A stretch of DNA of 64,000 nt from assembly GCA_000697335.1 (NCBI GenBank), contig JNEM01013675.1, forward strand, positions 27,621-91,620, in the 5' to 3' direction. This DNA is from Conidiobolus incongruus B7586 (Eukaryota; Entomophthoromycota; Entomophthoromycetes; Entomophthorales; Conidiobolaceae). The notes under the pieces are model-generated. The model had not been told where the DNA came from and made no database searches. It saw only the letters and a list, made by a program, of their open reading frames with translations. Shown in pieces: positions 59,250 through 64,000 of this stretch (positions are counted from its first letter, which is position 1; the number at the start of each line of letters is the position of its first letter). The position numbers and the translations under genes were made by a program.

Positions 59250-59847
59250 CTCAGACTATGTTTTTCTGAATAAATCTTATGTATATAATTAGTCAATATA
59301 ATATGGTTCATTTTATTTATCGCCACCAGGAATTGAATGACACTTTGAAGATATAAGTAATTCCAATCATAAAATTAATATAGGATCCTATTGTATGATC
59401 TTAATATATTTCTCATATTAAAATTTATCAAATACAATCATCAAACTATAAATTATAAAACATTAATAACTCTACCAATATCATTTAGGAACTAATAAAT
59501 TCAATTAATTTGGATATTTTTCAATTATTGACGATCTTACAATTTAAAAAAAATTTAAAATTATAATTTTATTAATTATGTAAATATAAAATATTATAAA
59601 ACTAATTGGATAATTTTTAAAAATTAAATTTGAATCACTAATTACAATTTGAATGTGATATTGTAATAAAATATATATTTTTTTATTTTCAAAATTTTAA
59701 GTTTTAAAAATATATTAAAGATTATTTTTTAATTGATAATTAATTTAAAAATATCAAAATTGAAAAAAAATTAATTTAATAAAAAAGATTTATAATTATT
59801 TAATCAATGGCTAGATTCGTATGCTTTAATCTACATAATATACAAAA
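59250..59847. other. Convergent 3' region
   Basis: AT-rich 598 bp between GH81 (plus) and the first membrane protein (minus). A short tRNA-like 3' end at about 59318-59345 is too weak to call. Confidence 0.55.
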
Positions 59848-60576
59848 CTATTCATTAACTGGATCGTTGGAGCCTCTCATCACAGCTCTAGGTATAGTGG
59901 AATTCAAATTGGATATAGATTGAGATACTTGCTCTGTTTCTCTAGCTATATTCGAATTCGACAGTGATTGAGATACTGGCGCCATATTGACTGTAGAATA
60001 CATAGGAGGAATATCGCAAGCATCGTTATATCTCGGCAATGTGGAATATGAGCTCTGCGTAACCGTAGTTTGGACGGTTGGAGGCATCCTGTGCAAATTC
60101 AGCTCTCTAATCGCGTCTTTGATCTTAACGATACGAGTGTCCAATTGAATGATGAGGATCATTATTAAACTCAAAGTCAATACTATAACTATACCCTTGA
60201 TGCTGTAGAAATAGGGGGGCAATTCCTTGGAGAACATTTCCATGAAGTAAAAGAAGCAGATGAGGATGATGGCTAAAAACGAGATGGATAACATTTTGAA
60301 GTAAAAACTGTAGATGAGATTCTTTTTGAATTGATGGAGATTCAATATGGAATTGGTGTCTTTGACGCGTTTTAAACATGCTTGATAATTACTAATAAAG
60401 AGAAGGGACTTCCATCTAGGTACGATATCCTCCTGAAGTCTCGAAAGTGTTGGCTGGGACTGAGATGAACTCGTATCAACCCTAATTTGTGTTAATGGCT
60501 CTGGAGATGTTGATGCATTCCCATTATTATTAGATTCATTATTATTATATCTAAAATGAAATATACTCCAAATCAT
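59848..60576 (-). CDS. Two-pass membrane protein with LPRY and PPMY motifs (paralog 1)
   Basis: Single-exon 242-aa protein of no family I can name. A Ser/Asn-rich N-terminus (1-50) precedes a conserved RWKSLLF...Y segment, two hydrophobic helices (about 87-115 and 122-145) and a long Ser/Thr-rich tail. The tail has STLPRYNDACDIPPMYS, carrying LPRY (180-183) and PPMY (190-193), which fit the LPxY/PPxY motifs bound by WW domains of Rsp5/NEDD4 ubiquitin ligases. The neighbour at 61053-61658 shares the same layout and motif block, so the two are tandem paralogs. A 22-codon upstream ORF ending in ATGA overlap with this start, and an acceptor-like TTTTAG just inside the coding region, leave the exact N-terminus open. 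Both genes have TATAAATA promoters. Confidence 0.72.
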   Translation of the reverse strand: MIWSIFHFRYNNNESNNNGNASTSPEPLTQIRVDTSSSQSQPTLSRLQEDIVPRWKSLLFISNYQACLKRVKDTNSILNLHQFKKNLIYSFYFKMLSISFLAIILICFFYFMEMFSKELPPYFYSIKGIVIVLTLSLIMILIIQLDTRIVKIKDAIRELNLHRMPPTVQTTVTQSSYSTLPRYNDACDIPPMYSTVNMAPVSQSLSNSNIARETEQVSQSISNLNSTIPRAVMRGSNDPVNE

Positions 60577-61052
60577 AATACTCCAAGAATAAATAGTCTA
60601 ACCAGTAGTCTAGAGATAAATAACACTACACCAGAAAACATGATCCTAACAAGTATTTATACGACGATCACTCAAAATAGCAGTCCCAACTTTTATTTTC
60701 TAAAAATTCAAATTAATCCAAACTGTATCGAAATTTCCCCTTTTGCCTAATTTAAAAATTTTAAAACGTAATTTTAATTTTAAATTACTCTTTCATCCTG
60801 ACTGAATTATCCAATTAAATCACCTCTTAATACATGAAAAAATAAATATTTATTTTATAGTTAAATAATTTGTAATGCGAAAACCAATTACTATAACAAT
60901 TATATATATATGTATAAATTTTAATAAATATTTCAAAGTGTTAATTAATTATTTAAAATTTTGAAAATTCTTTTAGATTAATTGTTATTTGATTATTTCA
61001 TTTTTAAATAATGTTCATTTAAATAATATTTACTAATCCTTGTAATAAATTT
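60577..61052. other. Intergenic between the two membrane paralogs
   Basis: Holds the paralog 1 promoter with TATA box at 60654 and the paralog 2 3' end. A 64-codon plus-strand frame at 60556-60750 overlaps the promoter and is probably chance. Confidence 0.6.
60654..60661 (-). promoter_or_regulatory. TATA box (TATAAATA) of membrane paralog 1
   Basis: Minus-strand TATAAATA, 78 bp upstream of the ATG at 60576. Confidence 0.5.
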
Positions 61053-61658
61053 TTAAGGTTCATAGCTTGGTGACGGATCATGAGCTATAGATCTCAATGT
61101 GTGAGGGTCGTTAGGATAGCTGGGAGGACTTTGACAAGCTACATTGTACAAAGGCAACGTTTGGGATGATACTTGATAATCCGAACGCATGGTGAATTCC
61201 CTTAGTGTTGGAATGGTGTTACACTTACTGAGAGCTGATCTAACTTGAACATATCTTAGATAAAAAATACAGGAAAATACCACTATTAGAGATATTGTTA
61301 CAATGACTAATGTAACATTGACAATTGAGAATATGCTGTTTAACTGATCATATTTTGATTTGATTAGTATTGATGTTACAAATATTGTTACAGTAATTAA
61401 TAAAACAATTAGTAATTCAATAACGAATCCGAGTATCAGATAATTCTGGAATTGCTTCATGGTTTTCTTACTGTTGGAACTCAAAGCTGATAGGTAATAG
61501 TCATAGTATTTCCATGAAAATATCAGCTGGTACCATTTGAGCTGGTTGTTTTCGCAGGTGATGTTATAGTTCGATTGATTATGCTGAGATTCCAATTCAT
61601 CTTCATTTTCCCTATATACAGGAAAGCATTGAACGAAACGATAATACGACATAATCAT
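61053..61658 (-). CDS. Two-pass membrane protein with LPLY and PPSY motifs (paralog 2)
   Basis: Single-exon 201-aa protein. It aligns with the neighbouring 242-aa protein: KWYQLIFSWKYYDYYL against RWKSLLFISNYQACL, then QF...LI at the start of helix 1 (about 70-98), helix 2 (about 107-135), a short basic loop and the tail block SQTLPLYNVACQSPPSY. LPLY is at 168-171 and PPSY at 178-181; a last PSPSYEP ends the protein. The N-terminal 40 residues differ from paralog 1. Likely topology puts both ends in the cytosol. Such tails typify Rsp5 substrates or adaptors in endosomal sorting, but family membership is unproven. A TATA box lies 67 bp upstream. Confidence 0.78.
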   Translation of the reverse strand: MIMSYYRFVQCFPVYRENEDELESQHNQSNYNITCENNQLKWYQLIFSWKYYDYYLSALSSNSKKTMKQFQNYLILGFVIELLIVLLITVTIFVTSILIKSKYDQLNSIFSIVNVTLVIVTISLIVVFSCIFYLRYVQVRSALSKCNTIPTLREFTMRSDYQVSSQTLPLYNVACQSPPSYPNDPHTLRSIAHDPSPSYEP

Positions 61659-61724
61659 ATTTACAAGTAGTACAACACCAATAAACTAACAATATATAAT
61701 CGAAATATTCTAGTTTAAGCTGAA

Positions 61725-61732
61725 TATTTATA
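61725..61732 (-). promoter_or_regulatory. TATA box (TATAAATA) of membrane paralog 2
   Basis: Minus-strand TATAAATA, 67 bp upstream of the ATG at 61658. Confidence 0.5.
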
Positions 61733-63340
61733 GTCATTCAATAATTTAAATTTCACATGAGTATTTAGCACCTTAATTTAGGTATTTATACTACATAAAA
61801 TTGTCTTAAACTATCCAAAATGTAAATTTATTGGACTTTTCTTCTAGTTGATGTAATCACCAACAGGTTATTTATTATTCTAAATTGGAAATGAAATGCA
61901 ATATAACATTATTAGAGAAATATATATAAGATGATGAGGTGACAAGTGATATTTTGAAATTCTATGCCTTTAAATATATATAATCTAAAATACTAAGATA
62001 CTAATAACTGTTAACTTGATTTTTATTTAATATTGTACTAGCTTTTTAAAGATGATCTTTAACCTTATGGAATATATCTCTTTCAAATATTCTGAAAGCA
62101 AGTTAAATCAACTGATTAAAATAGCATTATTTTAAATAATCCTAGCTTTTTAACCCGATATCTCATTGTTGATCTATTCCTTTTCCAATTGTTTCAAACC
62201 ATAGCCCAAGTGTGTTTTTCCTGAAGTGGTGCGCGCTTCTCGAGTAGGCCAACCAACTCTTCCCAATTTAAAACAAAACCAACAAAGGCATGATCAAGAA
62301 GTGATGTGATACTCTGGTAGACTCTAAAAATTCTCAAAATACTAGGAATTCAACAACACAATTACCTCAAACTATTGAAATCTTATTAAATAGAGCAAAG
62401 TTCAAATGAGTCTAAATCCAAAGATCATTATTAAGGGTTACATTAAGAATTGCATTAAACTTCACAGATGCTGGCTGCAGATTGCATTTCCAATGAATTA
62501 TATTAAGCGAAAATTTTTCCTTGACTATAATATTATAGATCTATATTATTCTAATTAGCCATAATAATTTTTATCATTTTTCATTTTTATAAAATGTTTT
62601 TAGGCATTTTGCAGTTTCTACCTGATCAAACAAAGTGTGATTCATCCCAATTATAAAAAGAATAGAATTAATAATCAATTTAATCAATAATATAACCGAA
62701 GTGGTAATAAGATTAACCGAAAAATTTTTCTCAAAGCATTATGTATTTGAATTTTATTCAAAAAAAACATTCAAAATAACATCAATATATTACTAATACA
62801 ACAACAATTCAAATGAGTTATTGATTCCAAGATTATGGTCAAAGTTAAAAAATATCATTATCTAAAAAATTCTCATCTTTTACCAAGTTGGATATATATG
62901 GAAAAAATCACTGGATCTAAGAAAATCTATGGATTTACTGCGGTCAATATGGTTCTCTATCAAATTTTATTTCATTTTACACCAATTAATTCAATTTTAA
63001 TCTTGAAAAAAAAATATTGAAATACTGCAGTTATTATTATATATATCAGACATAGGATAATAATTTTGAAAATATGGGGTAATTACGGGTCAAAAATAAT
63101 TACTCTGATACTAAAAATTTCTTAAATATTTTTTAATTAATTTGATTTAAATTTCAAATAATATAACTTACACCATTTTTAGAAATTTTCTTAATTAGTA
63201 AATTAATATATCTCTTAAAATCAAAATTTTGTCTCCATTTATTAATAAAAAAATTTAATATTTTTATTCAAATACCTAATAAATTTCAAATATTGTAAAG
63301 GAATGGAATATATATTATTGAAAGTAATAATTCATTGTTT

Positions 63341-63359
63341 TAATAATAATAATAATAAT
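63341..63359. repeat. (AAT)n microsatellite
   Basis: Six TAA units at 63341-63358, in phase TAATAATAA. Confidence 0.9.
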
Positions 63360-64000
63360 CAATTTGTTATTTTATATTTAATTTAAAAAACTGATTTAAA
63401 TTGTTATTTCTATATATATTAACCTATAAAAATAAGTTATAAAATTAAAATTACTTATATATTTACCTATATCTTAAACAATTTTTAATTAAATAAATTT
63501 AAATTAAAATATATAATTTACCTATATTAGTTGATTATAATTAACTATATTTGATTATATTTTATTAGCTATTGGTTAATATATCAAAATCTAAAATTTA
63601 ACCAAAATGAGTTATAAATTTGTAGGTATATAAGTTAAAGGGGTATAGATAACAAAACTTATATATATCTTTTTTTTCTTTTGTTATATTATATATATTA
63701 TAAAATTATTAAGCTAATATTTTAAAATTAATATTATAATACTTAAATCTCTCTCTACAAAAGTTCACTTATATATTAATTAATTTTATAATAAAAATAA
63801 ATCAACTTATAAGATTTTTAAAATTACTAGTGTTAACTAATCTATTATAGCTAATGCTATTAAAAATAATATTAAAGAAACATTTAAATTAAAACTTAAG
63901 TATGTTAAAATTATAAATAAATATAATGAAAAGTATATTTATAAATTAGTTAGTATAAGTAAATATAATATTATTATAAATATATAACAAGAATTATAAA

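Larger units (their letters stand above)
61659..64000. other. AT-rich right end of the window
   Basis: Holds the paralog 2 promoter, an unexplained GC-richer island at about 62150-62480, an unsupported 61-codon frame (62835-63020), an (AAT)n tract and a terminal extreme AT island. Confidence 0.55.

Noticed and set aside
59318-59390. Third possible tRNA relic on the minus strand
   Set aside because: A T-loop-like TTCAATTCCTGG and a plausible 3' end are present, but the T-stem and the rest of the cloverleaf do not form.
62835-63020. 61-codon plus-strand open frame
   Set aside because: Lysine/isoleucine-rich composition, no promoter or homology; probably chance.
1-64000. CRISPR arrays, prokaryotic defence or secretion systems, rRNA genes
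   Set aside because: No regularly spaced direct repeats or such genes; gene content and introns are eukaryotic.

Overview
The window is nuclear DNA from a very AT-rich fungus. Genes are compact and carry short introns, about 45-90 bp, with GT...AG borders. Several fungus-typical genes are present: an Ecl1-type lifespan factor, a GH81 endo-beta-1,3-glucanase, a GlcNAc-6-phosphate deacetylase, a Pho85/Cdk5-type kinase and a Ram2-type prenyltransferase alpha subunit. I infer an early-diverging lineage, possibly Zoopagomycota/Entomophthoromycotina-like, from low GC and mixed intron density. That placement is weak. All splice junctions were read by eye from frame continuity, GT/AG borders and family alignment from memory; no search was run.

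Layout. 1-8.9 kb: mostly AT-rich gene-poor DNA with one small gene, the Ecl1-like factor (2946-3284). 9.0-12.4 kb: a single-exon P4-ATPase lipid flippase, flanked by two inverted copies of a decayed AT-rich repeat (about 6.0-6.8 kb and 12.4-13.3 kb). 14.1-21.5 kb: three minus-strand genes in tandem, namely an unrecognised 1088-aa protein, the farnesyltransferase alpha subunit and splicing factor Prp31. 22.7-25.7 kb: a RhoGEF (DH-PH). 27.3-29.1 kb: a steroid 5-alpha-reductase-like enzyme and Lsm1. 29.5-33.0 kb, minus strand: V-ATPase subunit H and a Pho85/CDK5-like kinase. 33.5-35.4 kb: WDR70. 38.3-40.4 kb: a DENND6-type DENN protein. 43.6-46.2 kb: a RUS1-family protein and an L1-domain nucleolar protein. 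47.6-50.4 kb: a serine/threonine/hydroxyaspartate dehydratase converging on GlcNAc-6-P deacetylase. 50.4-57.1 kb: a large AT-rich gene-free stretch. 57.1-59.2 kb: GH81 glucanase. 59.8-61.7 kb: two tandem paralogous two-pass membrane proteins with LPxY and PPxY tails. 61.7-64 kb: AT-rich DNA.

The genes are mostly housekeeping and form no operon-like pathway. Loose links exist: GH81 and GlcNAc-6-P deacetylase both act on fungal wall polymers or their products. The flippase, the DENN protein, the V-ATPase subunit and the PPxY membrane proteins all belong to endomembrane traffic. The less ordinary items are the tandem LPxY/PPxY membrane paralogs, the unrecognised 1088-aa protein, two decayed tRNA-like sequences (Pro and Gln) and the inverted repeat pair around the flippase. 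I found no CRISPR, prokaryotic system, rRNA or clearly intact mobile element.
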